Positions 1 through 5,486 of a stretch of DNA of 17,334 nucleotides are shown piece after piece. Both the position numbers and the translations under genes were made by a program. The notes under the pieces were generated by a model. That model was not told the origin of the DNA, searched no databases, and saw nothing but the letters and a program-made list of their open reading frames with translations. Each line of letters begins with the position of its first letter. Position 1 is the first letter of the stretch. The DNA is from Scybalousia_A sp045221575. GTDB taxonomy: Bacteria > Bacteroidota > Bacteroidia > Bacteroidales > P3. The DNA lies in contig JBGUWU010000008.1 of the NCBI GenBank assembly GCA_045221575.1, positions 1-17,334 of the forward strand, in the 5' to 3' direction.

Positions 1-1
1 T

Positions 2-660
2 TCAGCAAACAAATTGTGTAACAATACCGATGAACACACAATTTGGAGGTTTATACATGATGTTGCAGCTGGATTAAGTTATCTTCATAAAAACAGTATC
101 ATTCACCAAGATATTAAACCCGATAATGTTCTTATTAACTCACAAGGTGATTTTGTTATAACCGTTTTGGTATCTCTTATAAGGTAAGGACAACAATGCG
201 TAAGCAATCTGGTCGTTTAGGTAATAGTGGCACTGTTGCTTATATGGGACCAGAACGTTTTAAGAGCGACCCACAACTTATAACCGCAAGTGATACCTGG
301 TCTTTGGGAGCATCTATCTATGAGTTAGCCACAGGCGATTTGCCTTTCAATGGCTTAGGTGGTGGAATGATGCTTTCGGGTGCAGAACTGCCTAACCTAC
401 CACAAAAGTTTTCAAGAGAACTAAATGAAATAATGCGTCAATGTCTAAGCAAAGAGCCTTGGGATAGACCTCTGCCAGAAACATTAGAGAAGATAGCCAT
501 AAAAAAACTTAACGGAGAAACAATAGACTCTTATATCCCAAAACAAAAAACGCAAACATATAACAATAATAACCAAAGAGCAGAGAAGTATAACCGCAAT
601 AATAACCAAAGAACAGAAATTTATAATACAAACAATCAAGAGAAAGAACCAAAGAGATGA
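2..660 (+). pseudogene. Ser/Thr protein kinase half of a broken kinase-TM-FGE fusion (5' end outside window)
   Basis: This is the C-terminal lobe of a Hanks-type (eukaryotic-like) Ser/Thr kinase, entering from the left edge. Reading from base 2, the frame gives a helix ending in AAGLSYLH and the catalytic loop HQDIKPDN (HxD with Gln in place of Arg). After VIT the frame breaks: the sequence reads ACCGTTTTGGT where ACCGATTTTGGT would encode T-D-F-G, so one A is missing at 164/165. From there the other frame continues with GISYKV, a GTVAYMGPERF activation segment end, SDTWSLGASIYEL and a typical C-lobe. An Asn/Gln-rich linker follows and a TGA stops it at 658-660. The same frame continues past the stop into a membrane helix and the FGE-like domain, so the whole of 2-1527 was once one receptor-like gene. 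The lesions could be real decay or assembly errors. Kinase identity is firm; the loss of function is inferred. Confidence 0.85.
559..648 (+). repeat. Three imperfect tandem repeats in the kinase juxtamembrane linker
   Basis: Three consecutive units of 30, 33 and 27 nt start at 559, 589 and 622. They encode Y-N-N-N-N-Q-R-A-E-K, Y-N-R-N-N-N-Q-R-T-E-I and Y-N-T-N-N-Q-E-K-E. Each starts with Tyr-Asn, passes through an Asn run and Gln, and ends with charged residues. They form a low-complexity hydrophilic spacer between the kinase lobe and the membrane helix. The in-frame TGA falls ten bases after the last unit. Confidence 0.7.
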
Positions 661-867
661 GAAAAAGAACAAGAAAACCTTCAACCAAAGGAAAATGATA
701 AACTTATTATATCAATTATTTTAGGCATTATTGCTATTGCTGCAGGTATTATAATTTTTAGTAAAATATCAAATAATGTAGGTTATGATAAAGCAACTAC
801 AGAAGAACAAAATAATACTGTAGCAAAAGAGTATGAAACATTTACAGTAAATGGCGTAGAATTTACG

Positions 868-1527
868 ATGGTTTATGTAGAAGGCGGAATATTTACTATG
901 GGAGCTACATCGGAACAAGGCTTTGATGCTTGGAATGATGAAAAACCTATACATCAAGTTACACTATCTTCTTATTATATAGGGGAGACAGAAGTTACGC
1001 AAGCCCTTTGGCAAGCCGTTATGGGAAATAATCCATCTCGTTTTAAAGGTGATAATCTTCCTGTGGAGATGGTAAGTTACAAAGATATTGAAGAATTTAT
1101 TACAAAACTAAATCAAAAGACAGGCAAAACATTTCGTCTTCCGACAGAAGCGGAGTGGGAGTATGCTGCACGAGGAGGGAATAAAAGCAAAGGATATAAA
1201 TATTCAGGAAGCAATAATATCGAAGACGTTGCTTGGTATAGGGATAACGCAAATAAAAAAACGCATATAGTAAAGACAAAGCAGGCGAATGAATTAGGAC
1301 TATATGATATGAGTGGTAATGTATGGGAATGGTGCTCTGATAGGTATGGATATTATAGTAGCAGTTCACAGACAAATCCTAAAGGACCTAACAGTGGCTC
1401 TGACCGTGTCTTGCGTGGTGGCAGTTGGAACTACGATGCGAGGTATTGCCGCGTGTCCCTTCGCTACATCGACAATCCGTCCATCAGGGGCAGCCATAGC
1501 GGATTCCGCCTCGCCTTTGCCCATTAG
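868..1527 (+). CDS. FGE/SUMF1-like (C-type-lectin fold) domain protein; C-terminal half of the broken kinase fusion
   Basis: The protein is a formylglycine-generating-enzyme / sulfatase-modifying-factor (FGE-sulfatase) domain: MVYVEGGIFTMG, YYIGETEVTQALWQAVMG, NPSRFKGDNLPVEMVSYKD, RLPTEAEWEYAARGG, GLYDMSGNVWEWCSD, then LRGGSW and GFRLAFAH at the end. The ATG at 868 is only the first Met in frame and sits inside the domain. The same frame is open back to 661, directly behind the TGA at 658, and encodes a transmembrane helix (about 703-768) and a spacer. No ATG, GTG or TTG start is seen between 661 and 867, so native translation probably came from the kinase upstream. I see no sign that it is a sulfatase-maturing enzyme; as an extracytoplasmic C-type-lectin-like module it more likely binds ligand. 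The last ~110 nt are compositionally foreign and look like a DGR variable region. Confidence 0.8.
   Translation: MVYVEGGIFTMGATSEQGFDAWNDEKPIHQVTLSSYYIGETEVTQALWQAVMGNNPSRFKGDNLPVEMVSYKDIEEFITKLNQKTGKTFRLPTEAEWEYAARGGNKSKGYKYSGSNNIEDVAWYRDNANKKTHIVKTKQANELGLYDMSGNVWEWCSDRYGYYSSSSQTNPKGPNSGSDRVLRGGSWNYDARYCRVSLRYIDNPSIRGSHSGFRLAFAH
1411..1521 (+). other. Candidate DGR variable region (VR) at the 3' end of the FGE-like gene
   Basis: The segment begins at LRGGSW and ends at GFRLAFA. Invariant family residues use GC-rich codons (GCG, CGC, GTG, TCC, CCG, CTC, GCC) unlike the surrounding gene. The positions between them, codons at 1429, 1432, 1435, 1444, 1459, 1465, 1468, 1471, 1474, 1483, 1489, 1492, 1495 and 1498, are AAC, TAC, GAT, TAT, CTT, TAC, ATC, GAC, AAT, ATC, GGC, AGC, CAT and AGC. 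All 14 end in C or T, so each could come from an AAC or AAT template codon by changing adenines only. GC content of 1441-1527 is 51/87 (59%), against 20/60 (33%) at 1201-1260. This arrangement is the known signature of adenine-specific mutagenic retrohoming. The template and reverse transcriptase are not in the window. Confidence 0.72.
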
Positions 1528-1583
1528 CTTATAAGTCTGTTCCAAAAAAGGAAAAGAAAAAAAGAAATTCGGTTTATTAAAAT

Positions 1584-1629
1584 GGAGCGAAGCAAGGAGC
1601 AGAACGGAGTGAAGCGACAAGCAAGCGGA
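1584..1629. repeat. Purine-rich GGAGCGAAGC-type degenerate repeat
   Basis: In the non-coding stretch between the FGE-like gene and the toxin gene, related 10-12 nt blocks follow each other: GGAGCGAAGCAA, GGAGCAGAAC, GGAGTGAAGCGA, then CAAGCAAGCGGAA. The block is markedly richer in G than its AT-rich flanks and contains no hairpin that I can see. Its function is unknown. Confidence 0.5.
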
Positions 1630-1679
1630 ATAATAATAAACTGCTGAAAAAATATTTTTTTGTGAAAAAGAAAAAGTAT

Positions 1680-1958
1680 TTAGAATAAATCGGAATGAGT
1701 TCCTGTGTCAAGAAGCAGTAACGTAAGTTGTGTGTCGTTTTGTTCCCACACAAGTAACCAATCGTTTTCAATATGACATTCCCATGTCATATTGCCTTTG
1801 AACCCTAATAATTTATGCGGACGATATTCGCGTGGCAATGTGCCATTCTCTGCTAATAATTTGATAACCTTAGTTAGTTTTGGAATAGATAAACCTCGTT
1901 TGCTACATAAACGCAACGATTTCTCAAATCTATTAGAGTATCTTATAGTGTATTTCAT
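1680..1958 (-). CDS. Type II toxin, YafQ/RelE-family mRNA interferase
   Basis: A 92-residue protein of the RelE/ParE fold, closest to YafQ, which cleaves ribosome-bound mRNA. The YafQ hallmarks are visible: YRPHKLLG with His48, ECHIENDWLLVWE with His62, Asp66 and Trp67, and the C-terminal TGTHSDLF with His88. These correspond to the active-site His and Asp positions known from E. coli YafQ (H50, H63, D67, H87), so the toxin looks catalytically intact. Its ATG (1956-1958) overlaps the stop of the antitoxin gene upstream in an ATGA junction, the usual translational coupling of type II modules. It converges on the FGE-like gene across about 150 nt with no clear terminator. Confidence 0.9.
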   Translation of the reverse strand: MKYTIRYSNRFEKSLRLCSKRGLSIPKLTKVIKLLAENGTLPREYRPHKLLGFKGNMTWECHIENDWLLVWEQNDTQLTLLLLDTGTHSDLF

Positions 1959-2176
1959 TCCTCTGCAAGTATGTGGTTAATCATATCATCTATTTCTCCG
2001 TGCCATTCAGTAACTCGTCCAGCTTCTACATCTTCGTAGGCTAACTCTATACCACTCTTGCGCTGAGCTTTTGCTGGCGTTTCAGTGATTTTGAAAAAAT
2101 CAAGCGAGCGGAGAATCTCCACAATACCACGGGCAGTTTTGTTTCGTCCGTCATAGGTTATTGTCATTGTTGCCAT
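1955..2176 (-). CDS. Type II antitoxin partner of the YafQ-like toxin
   Basis: A 73-residue protein upstream of the toxin gene and overlapping it by 4 nt. The N-terminus (MATMTITYDGRNKTARGIVEIL) suggests a short DNA-binding/dimerisation part. The acidic C-terminal half, including EDVEAGRVTEW and IDDMINHIL, would be the toxin-wrapping segment. It resembles antitoxins commonly paired with YafQ/RelE toxins in Bacteroidota, but I could not assign it to RelB/DinJ, Phd or another fold with confidence. The start could be Met1 or Met4; both lie within 9 nt. By analogy the module is autoregulated. The 14-nt near-palindrome TTGCATATATACAA at 2227-2240 upstream could be an operator, but no TAnnTTTG core is present there. 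The TGA stop (1955-1957) shows that TGA is used as a stop in this genome. Confidence 0.8.
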   Translation of the reverse strand: MATMTITYDGRNKTARGIVEILRSLDFFKITETPAKAQRKSGIELAYEDVEAGRVTEWHGEIDDMINHILAEE

Positions 2177-2368
2177 GATACTTTGTTTAAGATTTTTGTT
2201 AGAATAACGATATATATTAACATTTATTGCATATATACAATAATTATTTCCTATCTACTCAATGAAATATATATTTTGTTTGAAAGGAAAATTTTTATTG
2301 CCTGAGAACATTAGCGTCAATAATTTTATTTTGTTAGATAGTATAACGATAAAGAATAGAAGAAAACA

Positions 2369-2401
2369 AAAACGGTGAAGTTTTATTTACTTCACCGTTT
2401 T
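2369..2401 (-). terminator. Intrinsic terminator downstream of rng
   Basis: A perfect 12-bp inverted repeat, AAAACGGTGAAG (2369-2380) and CTTCACCGTTTT (2390-2401), has a 9-nt AT-only loop. Read on the minus strand the stem runs straight into a T-rich tract (2359-2370 complement). It lies 22 nt past the rng stop codon and ends the HU to rng transcript. Confidence 0.85.
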
Positions 2402-2422
2402 ATTAGTGTTTGTGGAGAAATA

Positions 2423-3973
2423 TTAAAGTTCTATTTTTTCTCCATTTGTGGAAATAAATGCATACTGGTTAAGTGCATAATCATTAGATGATTCTATCTT
2501 TAGTCTCACTCCGTAGTCTTTTTCCCATTTGCGATAAGGTTTCTTGAAAAATCCTTTGGTAAGGTAGGCTTGAACAAATGGATGTGTGATTAGTCTAAGT
2601 CTTTTCTCATTTTGTTCGCCTGAAAGGTATTTTATATCATTACCAATATCGTTTATAACATTTACAGAGGACTTTATTTTGCCACTACCGTTACAAGTAG
2701 GGCAGACTTCTGAAACTTCAACGTCTATTACCGGTCTTATTCTTTGTCTTGTGATTTGCATAAGACAGAATTTACTTAAAGGAAGAATGGTATGACGTGC
2801 TTGGTCTTTCTGCATTTCGGCATACATAGTATCAAAAAGTTTCTTTCTATTGATTGCTTTGTCCATATCAATGAAATCTATTACTATGATACCACCCATA
2901 TCTCTTAATCTTAACTGTCGTGCTATCTCTATAGCCGCTTCGGTATTAACCATAAGAGCATTTTCTTCTTGGTCTTGAGAAGATTTTGTACGATTGCCAG
3001 AATTGACATCAATAACAGCCATTGCCTCTGTCTGTTCTATAACTAAATATATTCCGCTTCTTATGGTAACAATCTTTCCAAAAGAACTACGTATTTGATT
3101 TTCTACTCCAAATTGTTCAAAAATTGGTGTTTGAAGTTTATATAATTTAAGAATGTCTTCTTTTTGAGGATAAATCTTTTTTATGTAGTCCTTTAATTCT
3201 TCGTGAAGTTTTTCACTGTTTACGTAGATGTTGTTGAACTCTGCAGAAAGGAAATCTCTTAGCATAACAACAGAAGCATCTTCTTCAGAAGCCATCTTCA
3301 TAGGAGGAATAGCCGCTTTTAATTTCTTTTGAATTGACTCCCATTTTGAAACAAGAGTTTTTAGTTCTTCATCTAATTCTGCTGCTTGTACTCCTTCTGC
3401 TGCTGTACGAATGATAAGTCCAACGTTTTCTGGTTTTATGCTAACAAGAAGACGTCTAAGTCTTTTTCTTTCATCTACGCTTTTTATCTTCTGTGATACA
3501 GAAATCTTTTTGCCAAAGGGAACCAAAACAATATATCTTCCAGCAAAGGAAATCTCTCCGCTAAGTCTTGGACCTTTTGTAGATATGGGTTCTTTGATTA
3601 TTTGTACAAGAACCAGTTGTCCCTGTTTTAGAGTATCACTAATAAGTCCGTTTTTATCTAATTCAGGAAACTCTTTTTTGTTTGTTTTTAAAGCTTCAGT
3701 ATTACCAGAGATACATTTTGAAACAAGGTTCTGCATTTGCAAGAAATTATGCCCCAAGTCCAAATAATGTAAGAAACCATCTTTGCCTGCACCTACATCA
3801 ACGAACACAGAGTTTAACCCAGCCATTATTTTTTTTACCTGACCAAGATAAACATCGCCCGCTGTGTAAGATGCATTAGGAAATTCTCTGTGTAGTTCAA
3901 CTAAACGCTTATCTTCCAGTAATGCAATCTCCACTCCATCTTCTTTCTGGTTTATTATTAAATCTTTGTTCAT
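2423..3973 (-). CDS. rng: Ribonuclease G/E family endoribonuclease
   Basis: A single-strand-specific endoribonuclease that processes rRNA precursors and decays mRNA. Counting from the chosen Met (516 residues), an S1 RNA-binding domain lies near residues 36-130 (GDVYLGQVKKIMAGLNSVFVDVG, GFLHYLDLG). The two Mg-binding aspartates are in AVIDVNSG (Asp322) and IVIDFIDM (Asp366), spaced as in RNase E D303/D346. The Zn-link CPTCNGSG (Cys424, Cys427) follows. It lacks the long C-terminal degradosome scaffold, which fits RNase G. The start is taken at ATG 3973: the longer frame to a GTG at 4021 would place translation inside a 12-bp leader hairpin and add residues without resemblance to the family. 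It is the last gene behind HU and the COX24-like gene and has a strong terminator. Confidence 0.95.
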   Translation of the reverse strand: MNKDLIINQKEDGVEIALLEDKRLVELHREFPNASYTAGDVYLGQVKKIMAGLNSVFVDVGAGKDGFLHYLDLGHNFLQMQNLVSKCISGNTEALKTNKKEFPELDKNGLISDTLKQGQLVLVQIIKEPISTKGPRLSGEISFAGRYIVLVPFGKKISVSQKIKSVDERKRLRRLLVSIKPENVGLIIRTAAEGVQAAELDEELKTLVSKWESIQKKLKAAIPPMKMASEEDASVVMLRDFLSAEFNNIYVNSEKLHEELKDYIKKIYPQKEDILKLYKLQTPIFEQFGVENQIRSSFGKIVTIRSGIYLVIEQTEAMAVIDVNSGNRTKSSQDQEENALMVNTEAAIEIARQLRLRDMGGIIVIDFIDMDKAINRKKLFDTMYAEMQKDQARHTILPLSKFCLMQITRQRIRPVIDVEVSEVCPTCNGSGKIKSSVNVINDIGNDIKYLSGEQNEKRLRLITHPFVQAYLTKGFFKKPYRKWEKDYGVRLKIESSNDYALNQYAFISTNGEKIEL

Positions 3974-4005
3974 GTTGGAGTAAAGTTTTTGTTGTTTTTC
4001 TAAAA

Positions 4006-4047
4006 AATATTGCGAAACCACACCTTTTGTTTTAGTTTCGCAATATT
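4006..4047 (-). promoter_or_regulatory. Attenuator-like hairpin in the rng leader
   Basis: A perfect 12-bp inverted repeat, AATATTGCGAAA (4006-4017) and TTTCGCAATATT (4036-4047), has an 18-nt loop. On the minus strand the 3' arm ends in a run of six T, so the element has the form of an intrinsic terminator. It sits about 33 nt upstream of the rng ATG and downstream of the small ribosomal-type gene. It could reduce readthrough into rng or be the site at which RNase G controls its own mRNA. Confidence 0.7.
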
Positions 4048-4058
4048 CTTTTCTATCT

Positions 4059-4084
4059 AAATGAGAAGAAAATTTCTCTCATTT
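4059..4084 (-). promoter_or_regulatory. Second hairpin between the COX24-like gene and rng
   Basis: A perfect 8-bp stem, AAATGAGA (4059-4066) with TCTCATTT (4077-4084), has a 10-nt loop. It lies 11 nt after the stop of the small basic protein gene and before the attenuator-like hairpin. There is no T run on the minus strand after it, so it is more likely an mRNA 3'-end stabiliser or processing site than a terminator. Confidence 0.45.
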
Positions 4085-4095
4085 ACCATAAGATT

Positions 4096-4185
4096 TTATT
4101 TATTCTTATGTCTATTCTTACGCAAACGTTTTTTACGCTTGTGAGTAGCCATCTTGTGGCCTTTTCTCTTTTTTCCGCTTGGCAT
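4096..4185 (-). CDS. AURKAIP1/COX24-domain small basic protein (29 aa, probable ribosome-associated)
   Basis: A 29-residue, extremely basic protein starting MPSGKKRKGHKMATHKRKKR and ending RLRKNRHKNK, almost entirely Lys, Arg, His and Asn. It matches the short Bacteroidota protein annotated as AURKAIP1/COX24 domain-containing, the bacterial relative of mitochondrial small-subunit protein mS38 and of mycobacterial bS22. A ribosomal role is therefore likely but is inferred from that family. The start codon is 17 nt after the HU stop, so the two are surely co-transcribed. The rng start is 122 nt further on. The coding region is short enough to be missed by most ORF cutoffs. Confidence 0.88.
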   Translation of the reverse strand: MPSGKKRKGHKMATHKRKKRLRKNRHKNK

Positions 4186-4202
4186 TTTACTAATGATTTT
4201 TA

Positions 4203-4487
4203 TTATTTAACATTACTTTTTACTTCCTCAACAAAAGTTTTAGAAGGTTTGAAAGCAGGAATATTGTGTGCAGGTATTATTATAGTAGTGTTTTTTGAAA
4301 TATTTCTACCTGTTTTTTCTGCTCTTTTCTTTATTATAAAAGAACCAAATCCTCTAAGATAAACATTTTCTCCGTCCTTCAAAGAACCTTTTAATACGTT
4401 CATAAATTCTTCAATAGTCTCTTGAATATTTACTTTTTCCATTCCAGTTCTTTGTGCTATTTCAGCAACTATTTCAGCTTTTGTCAT
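4203..4487 (-). CDS. HU/IHF-family nucleoid DNA-binding protein
   Basis: A 94-residue protein of normal HU length. It opens with the helical dimerisation part MTKAEIVAEIAQRTGMEK and continues with ENVYLRGFGSFIIKKRAEKTGRN, the signature strand leading into the DNA-binding arm. It then has the arm sequence NTTIIIPAHNIPAFKPSKTF, where the Ile-Pro pair corresponds to the proline that intercalates in the minor groove. Members bend and compact DNA as dimers. HU paralogues are common in Bacteroidota, so I do not assign hupA/B or ihf. It is the first gene of a minus-strand unit with the COX24-like gene and rng. The leader is about 55 nt from a good promoter. Confidence 0.95.
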   Translation of the reverse strand: MTKAEIVAEIAQRTGMEKVNIQETIEEFMNVLKGSLKDGENVYLRGFGSFIIKKRAEKTGRNISKNTTIIIPAHNIPAFKPSKTFVEEVKSNVK

Positions 4488-4546
4488 TGTATTTTAAATT
4501 AATTTGTTAATAAAAATATTATATTGTTCTATTTTTTTTGGGTTTG

Positions 4547-4576
4547 CAAAATTATAAAAAAAATCTTTTACACAAA
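4547..4576 (-). promoter_or_regulatory. Promoter of the HU-COX24-rng unit
   Basis: On the minus strand the Bacteroidota -7 element TAATTTTG (complement of 4547-4554) matches TAnnTTTG exactly. A TTTG -33 box (complement of 4573-4576) lies 18 nt upstream. Transcription would begin near 4541, about 55 nt before the HU ATG. Confidence 0.75.
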
Positions 4577-4601
4577 AATTTAGACTATGTTTTTTTATTT
4601 T

Positions 4602-5132
4602 TTATAATTTGTAAGCAGTAAATTCTCCTACCATATTAGCATCACCAGTTATTATGCTCCATAAACTAGTTGCACTTAAACTACTAAGGTTGCTGATAGA
4701 AATAGCAACACCAGAGAATGTACCTTTAATTTTTGTGCTTGAAGAAGATGTTACATTACAAGTACCACCTACAATCATATATTTTTCATCTCCTCCAAAA
4801 GGATAGAAAACAACAGTGTTGCTTAGGTTTTCATAATTTAGGCCACCACTAATAAAATTTGTTATAGCGTCCATACTTTGACCAACACCTAATCTGTAAG
4901 TTCCAACTGCAGAACCTTCAAGAGTAATAGTTACTGCACCTTCTGAACTACCTGTAGCAACAATACATTTTCCTGCTCTGTCTGTCATTACTGCACCAGT
5001 GTAATGAAATGCTTGACCTTCAAGAGTGAATTTAATAGTTCCTGTTAATTCATCTGTTAAATCATTTTCATCGCAACTCCAAAACATAAGAGGAGCTACA
5101 GCAAGAGCTAATAATAAGAATAATTTTTTCAT
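4602..5132 (-). CDS. Predicted lipoprotein of unknown function (DUF6252-like)
   Basis: A 176-residue secreted protein. It has a type II signal peptide, with the basic MKK start, a hydrophobic stretch to about residue 18, and the lipobox FWSC with the acylated Cys20. Position -3 is Phe rather than Leu, which is weak. Directly after Cys come D-E-N-D-L-T-D-E: acidic residues at +1 to +3 resemble the lipoprotein export signal that sends Bacteroidota lipoproteins to the cell surface. The mature part is Ser/Thr/Gly-rich, predicted beta, with the pattern IKGTFSGVAISISN near the C-terminus seen in small Bacteroidota lipoproteins of the DUF6252 type; that family assignment is tentative. It is monocistronic with its own promoter and no clear terminator before the HU promoter. 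No function can be assigned. Confidence 0.8.
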   Translation of the reverse strand: MKKLFLLLALAVAPLMFWSCDENDLTDELTGTIKFTLEGQAFHYTGAVMTDRAGKCIVATGSSEGAVTITLEGSAVGTYRLGVGQSMDAITNFISGGLNYENLSNTVVFYPFGGDEKYMIVGGTCNVTSSSSTKIKGTFSGVAISISNLSSLSATSLWSIITGDANMVGEFTAYKL

Positions 5133-5175
5133 GTCTTCTTTCTATTTTTAGTTACACGTATGATTAAAATTTTTG

Positions 5176-5206
5176 CAAAATTATATTAATTATTAAAAAT
5201 CACAAA
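5176..5206 (-). promoter_or_regulatory. Promoter of the lipoprotein gene
   Basis: On the minus strand TAATTTTG (complement of 5176-5183) is preceded by TTTG (complement of 5203-5206) with a 19-nt spacer, a near-ideal Bacteroidota sigma-ABfr promoter. The leader would be about 40 nt. Confidence 0.75.
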
Positions 5207-5319
5207 ATTATTTGTTGTTTTTTTAATTTTAGGCACTTAAGTTCTCAAAGTAAAAGACAAAATGTTATAAAAATAGTCAATTGTAAAATGATACTCTAAA
5301 AACATTTAATAAAGTAACG

Positions 5320-5341
5320 CTAATTTGTTAAGCAAACTTAG
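5320..5341. other. Small imperfect hairpin in the 354-nt divergent intergenic region
   Basis: CTAATTTG (5320-5327) can pair with CAAACTTAG (5333-5341), leaving a 5-nt loop and a 1-nt bulge. It lies between the divergent lipoprotein and rplY promoters and outside both. It may be a regulator-binding site or a chance structure. The rest of 5133-5486 holds only the two promoters and AT-rich spacer. Confidence 0.3.
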
Positions 5342-5390
5342 TTATAAAGCCATGCTAAAGAGTAGATTTTAAAATAAATTAGTAAAAACT

Positions 5391-5421
5391 TTTGCTAATA
5401 AAAATAAAACAAGTAATTTTG
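5391..5421 (+). promoter_or_regulatory. Promoter of rplY
   Basis: TTTG (5391-5394), a 19-nt spacer and TAATTTTG (5414-5421) match the Bacteroidota -33/-7 consensus. Transcription would start near 5427 with a leader of about 60 nt. Confidence 0.78.
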
Positions 5422-5486
5422 CAAAACTTTTTTCACAAATCAAACAAATCAAAATTAGTTATTAACAAATTAAAAAAAACAAAAGA

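Noticed and set aside
658..660. TGA recoding (code 4 or 25) to explain the in-frame stop between kinase and FGE halves
   Set aside because: Most genes in the window end in TAA or TAG, but the antitoxin gene ends in TGA within an ATGA overlap with the toxin start, and the gene has an independent frameshift at 164/165. Ordinary decay explains it better.
1366..1620. Minus-strand open frame across the variable region
   Set aside because: It is the antisense of the GC-rich 3' end of the FGE-like gene and has no recognisable protein features.
1647..1661. Palindrome of six A, T-A and six T as a terminator
   Set aside because: It has no G-C pair and would not form a stable RNA hairpin; it is likely chance in AT-rich DNA.
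2196..2350. Direct repeats around TTTGTTAGA and ATAACGATA as the ends of a small inserted element
   Set aside because: The two copies differ in spacing, no inverted ends or open frame lie between them, and the match is short for such AT-rich sequence.
3974..4021. Longer rng reading frame beginning at GTG 4021
   Set aside because: The extra 16 codons lie across the 12-bp leader hairpin and do not resemble the family N-terminus; ATG 3973 gives the normal start.
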